This document shows, piece after piece, positions 23,222-33,210 of a stretch of DNA of 64,000 nt (its first letter is position 1; each line of letters starts with the position of its first letter). The notes under the pieces were generated by a model, which was not told where the DNA came from, ran no database searches, and was given only the letters and a program-made list of their open reading frames with translations. The DNA is from Ganoderma boninense. Lineage: Eukaryota > Basidiomycota > Agaricomycetes > Polyporales > Polyporaceae. Where the stretch lies: NCBI GenBank assembly GCA_002900995.3, contig CM035304.1:2348591-2412590 (forward strand), written 5' to 3'. The position numbers and the translations under genes are program-made.

Positions 23222-23707
23222 TGTTAGGAACAGACCAGCCGCTGAACCAGCTACGCCAAAAGGGCGCAATGTCAAGCTTAGGCTTGACACTTGGCTGGTA
23301 CTATATATGTAGCTCGTAATGCCTGTTTGTGACATTACCCCCCTTCCAAGGCACGTGTCCTCACGTGGAACTAGATATACTAGCGGTCCCAAGGGTTAGC
23401 CGCCCACCAGGACGGTCCAGAGCCTTGACAGCCTTTGAGAAGTCCAGAAGGACCCAGTGCCCGGACTTAGCCGGTTCACCCATCGATTATGTCATGCCTA
23501 AGCACCTGACCTCCTCCTGAGGTCACATGACAGTTCACCGAAATGAGTGGCGCCACCGGGATTTGAACCCTCGACTGCTGGAAGCTTGACATTATGTTAG
23601 GAACAGACCAGCCGCTGAACCAGCTACGCCAAAAGGGCGCAATGTCAAGCTTAGGCTTGACACTTGGCTGGTACTATATATGTAGCTCGTAATGCCTGTT
23701 TGTGACA
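23222..23707 (-). mobile_element. TRIM: 486-bp miniature LTR element
   Basis: Two identical 113-bp direct repeats (23222-23334 and 23595-23707) flank a 260-bp interior with no coding capacity. Ends are TG...CA, and the flanking target duplication is GACAT (23217-23221 and 23708-23712). A purine tract GGAAGGGGGG on the minus strand abuts the left repeat, so the element points to the minus strand. The uninterrupted target is present at about 17347 in copy 1, which proves insertion. Confidence 0.92.
23549..23640 (-). promoter_or_regulatory. tRNA-like split promoter across the TRIM 5' LTR
   Basis: Box A TGGCGTAGCTGG (23620-23631, in the LTR) and a perfect box B GGTTCAAATCC (23559-23569, in the interior) are separated by a GCTGG/CCAGC stem with an enlarged loop. 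GGCGCC-type ends could form part of an acceptor stem. The order resembles an Asn-type tRNA with an intron. Pol III activity is not shown. Confidence 0.5.
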
Positions 23708-23816
23708 GACATGTCCGTATGGATCGAGTAGAGGGTAAGTATCAACTATGACGACGTCGTCAACAGCAAGGTATGTGAAGGGAATGGCTCTGCGTTCATC
23801 GATGGGACGAAGACGG

Positions 23817-24513
23817 TCAGGGGCGTCGAAGGTGCGATTGAAGGGCTGCGAGGGTTGAGCGGACGGTATCGAATGTGAAGGCGAAGGAGAAAACGTACCA
23901 TTCTAAGGGAAAACACCTTCCAGCTAGCCTTGAAGTGGTCCGGAATTGTGGCTGTGGGATTGTTTAGTAGGAACGGTAAGAGGAGGAGGAAAGCTGGGCG
24001 TACCATGAGGATTCCAGCGGCGGATAAGGTCGGCCGTGGCGGTGTGATCGATGTCACGCATGAACGCGACACAAACAGAGTAGATGGGACGGAGCGAGGA
24101 GGACGAATGGAAGTCGATGGAAAGGAGATGGCCGACGACGGAGACCTTGATGGGGACGCCATGCTTGAGTAGAGCGCGTTGAGTGGGATCCCAGCGACAG
24201 TGCAAAAGCGGAAGTTGGCTGATCGCGTGGCTGTCTGAGAGTCCAGTGCTGCAGCCGAGGTAACGTTCGAAGCGGCTGTGTGAGGTGCGTTAGCATTTGA
24301 CACGGGTGAGCGATGTGGGAAGCATTGCACATACCGACGTTGGCGGTCAGGTACCCATGAGTGGGTGATGAGGGAATGCTCGTTGGGTTCGTTTGCTGAA
24401 TAATCATAAGGAGCTACGTCGATGGTGGGCCGGGACATCATAGCCAGTGCGGATGGCGGCGGAGGAACGGGGGAAGGAATCGGAGCAGCAGATGTGGTCG
24501 CGGAGTCAGCCAT
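23817..24513 (-). CDS. Unrecognised 178-residue protein of the mobile block
   Basis: Three exons, 24335-24513, 24004-24275 and 23817-23902, join in phase through canonical introns. The protein starts MADSATTSAAPIPSPVPPPP. It continues with NEHSLITHSWVPDRQRRRFE, a segment HCRWDPTQRALLKHGVPIKV that reads like a beta-rich domain, and ends at QSHLRRP. The last exon is repeated in copy 1 at about 17459-17545, so the gene belongs to a multicopy unit. I do not recognise the family and assign no function. The TRIM lies just downstream, outside the coding region. Confidence 0.62.
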
Positions 24514-24717
24514 GGCGCCTAAAGGTCGGTCGAGTGTGTGCGTGGGAGGATACGGCGCGAAGTGGGAGGAAGTAATGGCGATATAAGTAGATGGACGAGG
24601 AATGGGGACCCAAGGGAAGGTGGAGGTCAGTATGAAGCATGGCCGTCATGATGACGGCGTGGAAGGGACGAGAAGGCTGAGGAAGGGATGGGAAACTGGA
24701 AGATGGAGGAGAGACGG

Positions 24718-25669
24718 CTAGTAAAGAGCGGTATCTTCGTCGTAGTTGGAGTAGACGAGAGGAGGGGGCACTGGTTGCAGTAGACATCCCCCCCGGCAGT
24801 GGCGAGAGTCGAGACGGATGGAGGTCGTCGATCGAATCGTTCCGAACTTGAGAGGATCGAAAGATGCATGCATTGCGCCTTTGTCGGTGATGTGGCGAAC
24901 TTGGGCCGGGCACATGAAACGATGGCGGGCACAAGATTGCCGACCAATTTTGAGATCAGTCCAGCACCAGGCGTAGAGCTTGAAGTCGAAGTCAAGTTTG
25001 TCCAGCAGGCCGCCGGTCATCTCGGAGTGACTTTGAGGATCGGCGAGTAGACCCCGTTTTAGGAATGTAAGTTCGGGCCATAGCATGCCGAAGAATTCGG
25101 CGCCGAGATATATTGCATATGCAGAGTTCGGGCCGTGGACGATGGGATGAAGGGGATCGGGAAAGTTACTCATGAAGAGAATGACGCGCCCGAGGCTAGT
25201 TTGAAGAGTTAGCGCGCGCGGTCGAGGGTCTTGTAGACATATCGCTTCTTGGATTATGACGCCGTCCTGAAACATGATGATATGAAGCATGAACTTGTTG
25301 AAGCATCGGGGGGGGACGTAGAGTTGGAGCGGTAAGGTGGGGTCTAGTCTAAGGCGGAGAAACCATTGGATGACGACTTCGCCGGACGCGAACACATGGA
25401 ATTCTTTGCAAGCGGCGCTAACGGGGATTTGAGATGATGTGCGGAGGGGATGAAAGCAAAAATGAAACTTACCGGAAGGCAGTGACGTTTGGAACGTAGG
25501 TTGCAAATATCTCGTTGGCCGTGGCCAGAAGCTCGTGATTGACGAGAGCGAGGTTCTCTCGAGAAGTTACTCGAAACGTCATAAGGGTAGGGAAGTCCAT
25601 GGACTGCACAATGACGAGTTTGCAGATGGAAGGAAGAGAAGTCAATGAAGGAGCTGTGCCGAGTGACAT
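24718..25669 (-). CDS. F-box / nucleotidyltransferase-like protein 1
   Basis: Exon 1 (25473-25669) and exon 2 (24718-25417) join across a 55-base intron into 298 residues. Residues 10-50 resemble an F-box (SLPSICKLVIVQSMDF... RVTSRENLALV). The rest aligns block by block with the protein at 30383-31639: SGEVVIQWFLRLRLDPTLPL against its GSSAALVAAAEDSYRPGDLD, then an LWPELTFLKRGLL segment, then Cys-x-n-Cys and a final ITDKG. The acidic D-x-D pair of nucleotidyltransferase folds is replaced here by LQLYV, so catalysis is unlikely. A role as a substrate adaptor or decoy is speculation. Confidence 0.58.
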
Positions 25670-26053
25670 GGTGTTGGTAGGGCGATGAAGAACGACGGAC
25701 GAAGGTCTGACAACGAACGAGTCGTGAGATTGGAAGTCATGGTCCGACCGATAGTAATATACAGGGAGCGAGGTTCGGAGAGGGTCGCAATGTCAGCAGA
25801 GGGGTATGTGTTCACAGTATAACATCTCAGGAGCGAGTAGGGTACAGGGAGTAGGACATTCACGAGGTAGTCATACAGGAGCTCAATAAAAGTGTTCGTA
25901 ATGAATTGTTCATGTAGATAGAGCGTTCGGTCGCAGAACAGGGTCTCGATAACAGTCCGCGGAAGTAGATAAAAGTTCAAAGACGGAGCACACGGTCAAT
26001 AGAATGAAATGTCAGATCACGGGAATGGAAAACGCTCGGAGCGGGAGGGGCGG

Positions 26054-27996
26054 CTAAATGTTCACCGAGATGTCGCGAGCACGGGGGGGCGGAACAGGGG
26101 CACGTTCTTTGGGGGGGCATCTGGCGATGAGACTGACGGCCTGGAGTTCGAACGCAGTGAGCCACGTGTGCCACCCCCCGGTCTTCTTGGCTGTCCTAGG
26201 CTTGTAGCGTGTCAAAAAAGCCTGTACAAGGATGATGTCGCCGACGTTAATAGAACGAGAGGGTACGACGGGCATGTTGTCGTGGGAGGAGAACGTGGTG
26301 GTGGCGTCGAAAAGCTTGTGAAAGGGCACGACCTAAGTAAGTGGGTAGGCGACATGAGATTGAATACATCAGGTGGTCGATGGGCGTACCTCGGGCCGTT
26401 CGATGTTGACGTCGTCAGACCATTCGAGCATCAGTCGCGAGGCCCAGAAAACGTCGTCGGTGTTGGCTATGAAATTACGAGGTTAGAACGAGAACATGCT
26501 CCGGTCGAGGTGAAATCGTACCAGACTTGCTGCTCGTCTTAGACAACCAATATTGAGCGGAAGCCTTGTCGACCGCCCTTACGAGGGTGAAACTTATCTT
26601 GACAGGAGACTGAGGGTTGCCTTGATAGTCTATGAACCATTTGGAGGCTAGGACTGCCGGCATCCAAATTTCGACAGGGTGGTTATCTAGACACAAGTAC
26701 CTCGAATTGTCGGGGAAATCGCCGTCGGATCCCCAACGTGCCTTCTTAGGGATGTGGGCGATGGCGTACCGATCACTCTCTGGATGAGAAAAGTCGGAAA
26801 ACTTGTGGAGCCGTCTACGTTTTTGTTAGTGCGGATGGGCAGAGAGGAAGAATGATGAAGTACTTACGAAACAACCGGGTTAGGCACCCAGGATGATACG
26901 AGAATCGGGTTTGGTCGAGCAGGCGTGGTTGAAATATGAGGGTCGAGAGTGGTTTGGGTGCTGGTGGAAGTCACTGACGGCGCGGTCACGGTAGAAGGTT
27001 GCGAGGCGACAGCAGCGGACAATTGTGACAAAGTCGGCGGAGGAGGTGGTTTGTTCGAGGACGCGCCTGGCGCGAAGAGCGCTTGAGGACTGTCGGCGGA
27101 CGACAAAGGGACTGTGGAAGCGGGTAGTCGAGCAGAGGACACGGGTTGATCGTGCGATGTGGCAACGGGAGTGAGCGCCTGAGTTGAAGACGTGTCTTCG
27201 GACGCATGGATCGTGGCCGGTCGTACAGGGACGGAGGGGGAGTCATCTTCGGAGGCATTATCCGTAGAAGTAGTCTTGGACGAGGAAGTGGGGGAAACGC
27301 GGATGTTGAGCGGAGGCGCGAACGTGTCGTTGAGAGGAGTTGTGGTCACGAGAGGTGTGGCGGACGGCGCGTCAGCACGCGAAGTGAGAGGAGTCGTGGT
27401 CGCGAGAGGTGTGGCGGACGCCGCGTCAGCACGCGAAGGAGAAGTGTCGTGCGACAGGGCCGGAGGAGTGGGGGGTGGGGGGGGTGAGGGTTTCGTCCGT
27501 TACATCATTGTGGTCCTTGGGGGATTCGGCGCTGGGTCGCGTTAGACGTGTGGGCAATGTAGGGATACGTTGAGTAATACGTACTGAGGCCGTTTCGCGC
27601 GATGGGTATTGCAAGGAGAGGCAGAGTCCCGAGTGTGCTTTCGTGGTGAAACACGGGGAGGCATTCGACGGAAGGGCAAGATACGACGGAAAGGCAGGGT
27701 ACGGAGTGTGTGGGGTGGTGAACAGTAGGGGACTTGGCGTTCCTGGCCACAGGACATTATAGGAATCCGACGACGCACGCGCAATAGAGGTCGGGCGACA
27801 GAAGGCCGTGTGGTGGAGTGTAAAGATGTAAACGACAGAAGAATCTGGAAACGAAATGCATAGGGAAGATTGAGTACATCACCAGAATGAAGGAGGCGTT
27901 GGAAAATGAGACGGCGTCAGCTACGTGAACTTTCCGGCAGGCGTCTACCAACCAATCCAGTCCGGGTGGCTTAAGGAAGTAGACGAGCGCCATCAC
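26054..27996 (-). CDS. Unrecognised protein with Ser/Thr/Pro linker and beta-rich C-terminus
   Basis: The C-terminal exons are well supported. A low-complexity Thr/Ser/Pro exon ends at about 26868 and is followed by HKFSDFSHPESDRYAIAHIP (from about 26812). Next come an exon with NTDDVFWASRLMLEW and a last exon with SINVGDIILVQAFLTRY, stop at 26054; all join in phase. The N-terminal part up to the ATG at 27996 (MMALVYFLKPPGLDWLVDAC) requires a frame correction at a C-rich homopolymer near 27475 and is less certain. The last domain resembles an OB-like fold in rhythm only. It is divergent from the gene at 28091, with 94 bases between starts. Function unknown. Confidence 0.5.
27332..27439. repeat. 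54-bp tandem repeat, two copies, in frame
   Basis: Two adjacent 54-base units (from 27332 and 27386) encode repeated SRADA-SATPL-TTTPL on the minus strand, inside the linker of the gene at 26054-27996. Because 54 is divisible by three, unit-number change keeps the frame. Confidence 0.8.
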
Positions 27997-29065
27997 TGTC
28001 TAGCGACGTCGAGAGTTGATCATGGCCTTCATCTGTGGTAAGAGTCGTATGCTAGCTGTTATCACGTCTTTTGCTAAATAGGATACGTTTATGACAGCTG
28101 ATGCGAACACTTTGGCCCGCGAATTATGGCCGGAGAAAATAGGCCTTCTTCGTCAAGATGAACATCTGACGGTTGCGTCGCTGCCTGAAAGTCGCTTGAT
28201 TCCTCGGGGGTCAGAGGATTTGGCCGAATGGATGTTCGTCGAAACCGACGAGAAAGGCCGTCGGGCGAGGATTTGCGTTCGACCTAACGTGGATGGCGCG
28301 GATGGTGGCATGGAGATCGTTATCCGCATCCAAGGCGTCATCCATGACATGAACTTAGCGTTGACCGGGGACTGGGACGAGTAAGTGGAAATTTCATGCG
28401 GGATGGCTGGGTGTTTACTAGATTATCAGGACCGAGGCAAATGCGAAGAAGGCTTCACAGCGTATCACGCTCGTTAGTGGAGGATGTATGCCAGCTTTCC
28501 AGCCACAGTGGAAAGCGCTGGCTGGCATTCGAGACATGGCGTGTATGATGCTGGGTATCTGTCCTAGCGGGAAGATCTCTCGACCCGGAACGATAGCTCT
28601 TCGCCGTCGGGTCTTCACAATGGTAAGCAAAGTACAGTCTTCCGTTACGTCCTTCATCGCTGACAGATCCAGGTTACCGTCGAGAACAAGGAAAGTGCGC
28701 TATCGATCGTACAAGCAGGTGAAGATCCGAATGGGATCGTGACAGCACTCGAAAATCATTGGCGGATTACAACGCATCTCAAATGCGGTACGCAGACGGC
28801 CGGGGGCGGAATCGAGCACCTGAATCCTCTCTCTCTTCGGCCGGGCGACCTTGTCGACGTAAGGCTGAACACGGTTACAGTTAACAGCACGGTTAATGAT
28901 TAACCGAGCCGCAATTTGAACCGCAGTTATGCGAGCCGCGGTTTACTGTTAACCACGGTGCAGTTAATCGCGGCTCCGGATCAAGGATATATATTAATCC
29001 TATTAACCACGGTTTATCCGCAGGTTTACAAAGCCTTCTGAGGTACATATTAATACTACATTTAA

Positions 29066-29146
29066 TATAATTGCACCAGCTGGAATCGAACCGGAGGCCT
29101 GGTTTATTCAAACAGCCGTGCTAACCACTGCACCATGGGCTCTTAA
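29066..29146 (-). other. tRNA-like sequence inside the MITE, minus strand
   Basis: On the minus strand a box A-like TGGTGCAGTGGTTAGCAC is followed by a loop containing TTTGAATAA (Phe-like GAA) and a perfect box B GGTTCGATTCC. Acceptor and T stems pair poorly, so it is a tRNA-derived sequence, not a working tRNA. Confidence 0.5.
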
Positions 29147-29193
29147 CTACCTTATATACAACTATATCTATATACCAACGACCTTATTGGGTG

Positions 29194-29228
29194 TTATCTT
29201 ATCTTATCTATCTTATCTTATCTTATCT
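29194..29228. repeat. (TTATC)n microsatellite inside the MITE
   Basis: About seven TTATC units, one of them shortened, lie between the two tRNA-like sequences. Confidence 0.85.
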
Positions 29229-29276
29229 CAGTAACAATAGTACTTATTATATTAGTTACCCAAGGCTGTAATGGTC

Positions 29277-29358
29277 AGTTGGTGTAGTGGTTAGTACGCC
29301 TGGTCGAATGAATGCAAAGCCCTGAGGTCCTTGGTTCAATTCCCGGCTGGAACAACAC
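29277..29358 (+). other. tRNA-like sequence inside the MITE, plus strand
   Basis: Box A-like TGGTGTAGTGGTTAGTAC and box B GGTTCAATTCC occur in the right order and spacing. The start and end are very similar to the minus-strand copy at 29066-29146, so the two form a divergent pair. Stems are too degenerate for a functional tRNA. Confidence 0.5.
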
Positions 29359-29701
29359 TATATTAATAACTGTTAATAAGTCCTGCGGTTAATGTATTGA
29401 ACTGCGGTTTATGTATTAACTGAACTGCGGTTAATAATTAACTGCGGTGTGGTTAAGCCGCGGCTCTGGATCAAGCCTGTCGGAGGGCTGTTAACTGCGG
29501 TCATGGCTCCGGATCAACCGCGGTTTGAGCCGTGTTCAGCCTTATGTCGACGTATCGGTTAAGACAGTCGTACTCATTGCGAAGACACCAACGGGGAAAA
29601 AATGCGATGTTATTTTTGAGCCGAGCACGATCGTTCGCTTGCACACTGCGGCAAAGATAAAGGTGCGTGGAGCAGTTTACAGTGGTCGTGGATGCTTTTA
29701 A

Positions 29702-30382
29702 TCAGGCGTCGGTAAAAGCGGTTGTTAAAACCTGTTCGAGAGCAACGAGGTGACCGGCCTGTCCGTGTAATGGGTGAGAAGAAGATGGAGGAAGGGTTCG
29801 AGTTCGGTCCGGACATTTCGACGGAGTGATCTATGGTCATCGGACACTGTGGACAGTCGATTACGCAGACGCGGACGTTGTATATCTACAATCTTTGGAC
29901 ACCGTCTCAGTGGGCGCTCGAAATGTATTCCCAGCACAAAGCTCTACGAAATATTTGCGGGAACGGAAGGACGGATGGCTATCTCGACGCAAAGGTGCCA
30001 GCCAGCATGTCGAACGTGATGGTCGATCATTAGCAGGTCATTGCCTTTGGTTCAAGTCGATGAATCCGACCCACAGGTAAAGAGTCGCATGCGGGTGTGG
30101 TAGACAGATATGGTCTGTATTTCCATCTAAGTAATCAAACAGCGGAGAATACGAGAAAATTGTCATGGAGAAGTAATCGTCTCTGGTCGATAAGATCATC
30201 AAGGGACAGTAAACGCAGGAGAAATGGACTCTGATATGTAGCGTCCGTTTGGCGCAAAATGTACGTGATTGGGACAAGTGTCAAATGTCACGAGAGACGA
30301 GAGACGAGGTCCATAGCAAAGGTGTCCGACATGTAGTGTTCGTTCAGCGTAGAATGTACCTGTTCGAGTCGAGTGTCAAGTA
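29702..30382. other. Spacer within the mobile block, no supported gene
   Basis: Convergent 3' flanks of the split gene and the F-box protein at 30383. Short open frames on both strands have no recognisable content. Confidence 0.5.
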
Positions 30383-31639
30383 TCACAGGAAACGGAAGAA
30401 GTGTTCTTGCAAGACTTTCAGAGGAAGAGTCTGCGCGACGGTGTGAAGCTGACCGTTCAACGCGGTACACTCTCCACGGCAGCTGTCCCCGCCTCGCCAC
30501 CATAGAGTCGTGAGCGGGGCCAGTGCGCCTCTAAGGGGGGGAAGGTTCGCGCGTTCGGACGCCGTCGGCACTCCGATCGAGAATGTCAGGCAGTGGGGGT
30601 CACCGATCCAGCGAATAGTTTGAGGGCAGTGAGGGTCGTCATCAATGTCACACTCGGCGTTGGGATCGAGTTCCCGAGCCCATTCGAGGGCGCTATCACG
30701 GATGTCATAGCCTCGTTGCTCGTATTTAGCTTTCAAGGCATTGAACCGGGCGTTCTGGTGCGTCAAACGACGATTGAGACGAGCTGGGTACGTCGGCTGA
30801 GGGAGATCGGGAACACGACCAGGATTGATGAGAGCGCGGTTTTCCTCAGCGAGGCGGGGATAGAGGATGCAGATGGCGCGACCGGTGACAATAACCATCG
30901 CCGCCGTGCTCCAAAAACTCGTGATAGGGAGCGTGGCCACGGTGGACCGACTCTGGATGACGTCCACGAAGCGATCGCCACGTTGAAGATGGACGACCTT
31001 CTCGATGGCGAACTTGTAGTCTTCGTTTTCATCGGCAAGCACCTCGTCAGACGAGTCCCCATCGTCGGAAGAGAAATCCGAATCGTCTTCCGGGTCAGAG
31101 TCGACATCGAAGAAGTCAACAGCGGCGGCCTCTTGAGGTTGTTGCTCGATATCCGTGGCATCGGTCGTCGTCGGTTGGTCAGGTTGGACGCTGGTTCCAG
31201 CTGGAGTGTCGGCAGGAGGAGGTGGTTGGATAGGAGGCCTCTCATCGATCTCAACGTAGCCTTCCTCATTCACGAAATGATTGACCATTTCGGAGAAGGT
31301 ATGGTAAGGACATACGACGTCGAGATCGCCAGGTCGGTAGCTATCTTCCGCGGCGGCAACAAGAGCGGCGCTGGACCCAGTTGCACAAGATGACGTCTGC
31401 TCGAGCTTGGCGAGCAAGGCGGGTTGGTCATTGACATACGGTGCGAGCATAAGTGCAACACGGCGGTCCATCTCTCGAGAGACTAGTACGTCTGCAGACC
31501 GACACGTGGCTCGGAACCGCGCCAAAGTAGGGGCCGTACAGGCCGCCAGGATGTGCTCCACAACGTCAACGGGCAACGACTCCATATCGCTGACGAGGCT
31601 GCGCAACGAAGGATGAGATGAAGTGCGGTAACGCGGCAT
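30383..31639 (-). CDS. F-box / nucleotidyltransferase-like protein 2
   Basis: One uninterrupted frame of 418 residues from an ATG at 31639. Residues 18-60 form a clear F-box (MESLPVDVVEHILAACTAPT). Around residues 90-120, GSSAALVAAAEDSYRPGDLD carries the GS ... D-x-D pattern of nucleotidyltransferase folds. A third acidic strand follows an Asp/Glu/Ser-rich insert (GDRFVDVIQSRSTVATLP). After it comes ICILYPRLAEENRALIN, then a Cys pair and TIRWIGDPHCLTFSIG. The protein at 24718-25669 is a paralog lacking the D-x-D. Such F-box/NTase-like proteins are abundant in Agaricomycetes as I recall. Their job is unknown; the fold assignment rests on motif pattern only. Confidence 0.72.
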   Translation of the reverse strand: MPRYRTSSHPSLRSLVSDMESLPVDVVEHILAACTAPTLARFRATCRSADVLVSREMDRRVALMLAPYVNDQPALLAKLEQTSSCATGSSAALVAAAEDSYRPGDLDVVCPYHTFSEMVNHFVNEEGYVEIDERPPIQPPPPADTPAGTSVQPDQPTTTDATDIEQQPQEAAAVDFFDVDSDPEDDSDFSSDDGDSSDEVLADENEDYKFAIEKVVHLQRGDRFVDVIQSRSTVATLPITSFWSTAAMVIVTGRAICILYPRLAEENRALINPGRVPDLPQPTYPARLNRRLTHQNARFNALKAKYEQRGYDIRDSALEWARELDPNAECDIDDDPHCPQTIRWIGDPHCLTFSIGVPTASERANLPPLRGALAPLTTLWWRGGDSCRGECTALNGQLHTVAQTLPLKVLQEHFFRFL

Positions 31640-31847
31640 GATAAGAAACCACACGTACGACAAACACTCCGTCTTGTTTCGGAGGGTGGACAATAGACGT
31701 GGAGACCGCAAGGAGCGAAGTGAAGGTGTCTGGAAGAGCAGATATTCTTGAGGGAGGAGGGAGAACGGAGGATGGCGAAGACTAAGAGAAGCCGAAGAGT
31801 GTAAGGAGGGCAGGGAATGTGAAGGGCAGGTCGAAAATGGAAATGGT

Positions 31848-31937
31848 GGGATGGGCGGAGGCAAAGGGATGGTCAGAGGCGAAGGGATGGTCAGAGGCGA
31901 AGGGATGATCGGAGGCGAAGGGATGCTCGGAGGCGAA
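31848..31937. repeat. 18-bp minisatellite, five units
   Basis: Five contiguous 18-base units of the type GGGATGGTCAGAGGCGAA lie about 210-300 bases upstream of the start codon of the F-box protein at 31639 (minus strand), so they are probably in its promoter or 5' leader. Confidence 0.85.
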
Positions 31938-32132
31938 GGGAGGACTGAAGAGAGAGTGAGAGAGGATGAGGTGCAACGAGATGATGTTGGAATAGTGGCG
32001 GTCGAAGGTCGTGGAGGTCGAGGGTCGACGGAAGGCGAAGACGCGAATGGAAGGCTTATAACCGGCTGAAGGAGAGTTGCGACGTTGGTTACGGAATGCA
32101 AATGAAGGCTCGGGATATGGATTACGGTGTAA

Positions 32133-33058
32133 TCAAGACCTTCGGGCCAGCGCAAATTGCATGCTGTCGCTCAAAAAGCCGGCGGCACGCATCGCAATAT
32201 CATCTCGAATCTCCTCCCAGAACTCTCGGAGGTCACCATTTCCTGCCGCAAAGGCCGTGACGCTTCTCGTGACAAGATATGTTCGCACCCGTCCTCGGCC
32301 GGTAAGCTCGAATACGGGAGTCAGAATGATATCGACCTAAGAAGTGGAAGTGAGACTGCGACGTCGGAGAACAATGAAAGTTTGGACGTACGGTGGGCTG
32401 AAGAGCTAGCCGTCGTAGAATTTCGAGAGCGCGGGCTTGATTCGGCGTGAATACATTGTGACCTTGGTGGCCGTGGAAGATGCCGTGGATGGGATGCACG
32501 GGGTAAATGACAGTGACCTATTTAATGTGAGGTTGACTTCGGTATGTGAACAGGAAGTTGACGCACTGGGTGCCGAAAAATGGTAGTCGATGACGCAGTG
32601 TCGTTACCTATCAACGTGTCCGCGTTATGTCCGGAAGGATGCAATTGCATCGGTGAAAGAGGTGGCGGTGACGAGGTGTCCGAGGTTTGAGAGGACACGT
32701 TGATCGTGGCGTCGGTGGGGTCCTGAATCGGGTCGTAAATGGACGCGATGGACGTAGTGACGCCGGAATGTAATCCATTCACGCCACCGTCATCGTCTAC
32801 ACCGTCGACGTCCACACCGTACCAATATGAAACGTCTTCATCTGCAGGCTCCTGGTGACGTTCAGTCGACTCAACTGCGGAAGGGGCTGGGATAAGGGGA
32901 GGGACCGTTTGGAAGTCGTGACTGTCCAAGGAGTCGTCGGAGGGTAGAGATCCCAGTTCAAGCAGAGCGGAGGCTGCAGACAGAATGGTGCTCTGATCGT
33001 CGTGGGTAGTGCCAGACTGAGAGCCGTCATCAGGAGGAAGTTCGGTGGGGAACGACAT
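32133..33058 (-). CDS. Unrecognised acidic protein, 273 residues
   Basis: Three exons, 32567-33058, 32392-32517 and 32133-32336, join in phase through canonical introns of 49 and 55 bases. The first exon is acidic and Ser/Thr-rich, like a disordered N-terminus. The later part is more ordered, with VTVIYPVHPIHGIFHGHQGH, NQARALEILRRLALQPT, VDIILTPVFELTGRGRVRTY and a C-terminal FWEEIRDDIAMRAAGFL helix. It lies between the peptidase and F-box genes of the mobile block. No family recognised and no function assigned. Confidence 0.6.
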
Positions 33059-33210
33059 CGTCGATGGGAATACTCACTGTGGACGACCACTTATCAGCGG
33101 AGTGAAGGCAAAGAGGAGTTAATAATGAGGACGCACGGCATTATGAACAAGAGAGGGGAAGACGGCGGAACCTGGGGGAAAGGAGAATCTGGAGGAGGGG
33201 GGGCGATTGT

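Larger units (their letters stand above)
28861..29544. mobile_element. 684-bp MITE with 14-bp TIRs and 9-bp target duplication
   Basis: Terminal inverted repeats AAGGCTGAACACGG (28861-28874) and its complement (29530-29543) are flanked by the direct repeat TGTCGACGT (28852-28860 and 29545-29553). Subterminal sequence is full of GGTTAA/CCGCGG motifs on both sides. There is no coding capacity. A 9-bp duplication with short TIRs suggests a Mutator-like family, but no transposase is present to confirm it. Confidence 0.88.
28091..29701 (+). pseudogene. Unrecognised gene split by a MITE insertion
   Basis: Exons 28091-28380, 28430-28622 and 28673-28860 are open and in phase. The last exon resumes at 29554 and stops at 29701. 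Removing 28861-29553 (element plus one 9-bp target copy) rejoins the exon exactly in frame, giving 272 residues. The joined region reads LRPGDLVDV then SVKTVVLIAKTPTGKKCDVI. An N-terminal region starts MTADANTLARELWPEK. The C-terminal segment weakly resembles the end of the divergent neighbour (GD-[IL]-[IV]-x-V pattern). Family unknown. As it stands the allele is broken unless the element is removed from the transcript. Confidence 0.65.

Noticed and set aside
23746..24513. A 255-codon intronless reading of the minus-strand gene
   Set aside because: It reads through two canonical introns; the spliced three-exon model gives a more natural protein that stops at 23817.
29066..29358. Functional tRNA genes in the MITE
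   Set aside because: A and B boxes are good but the acceptor stems have several mismatches; they are better read as tRNA-derived repeats.
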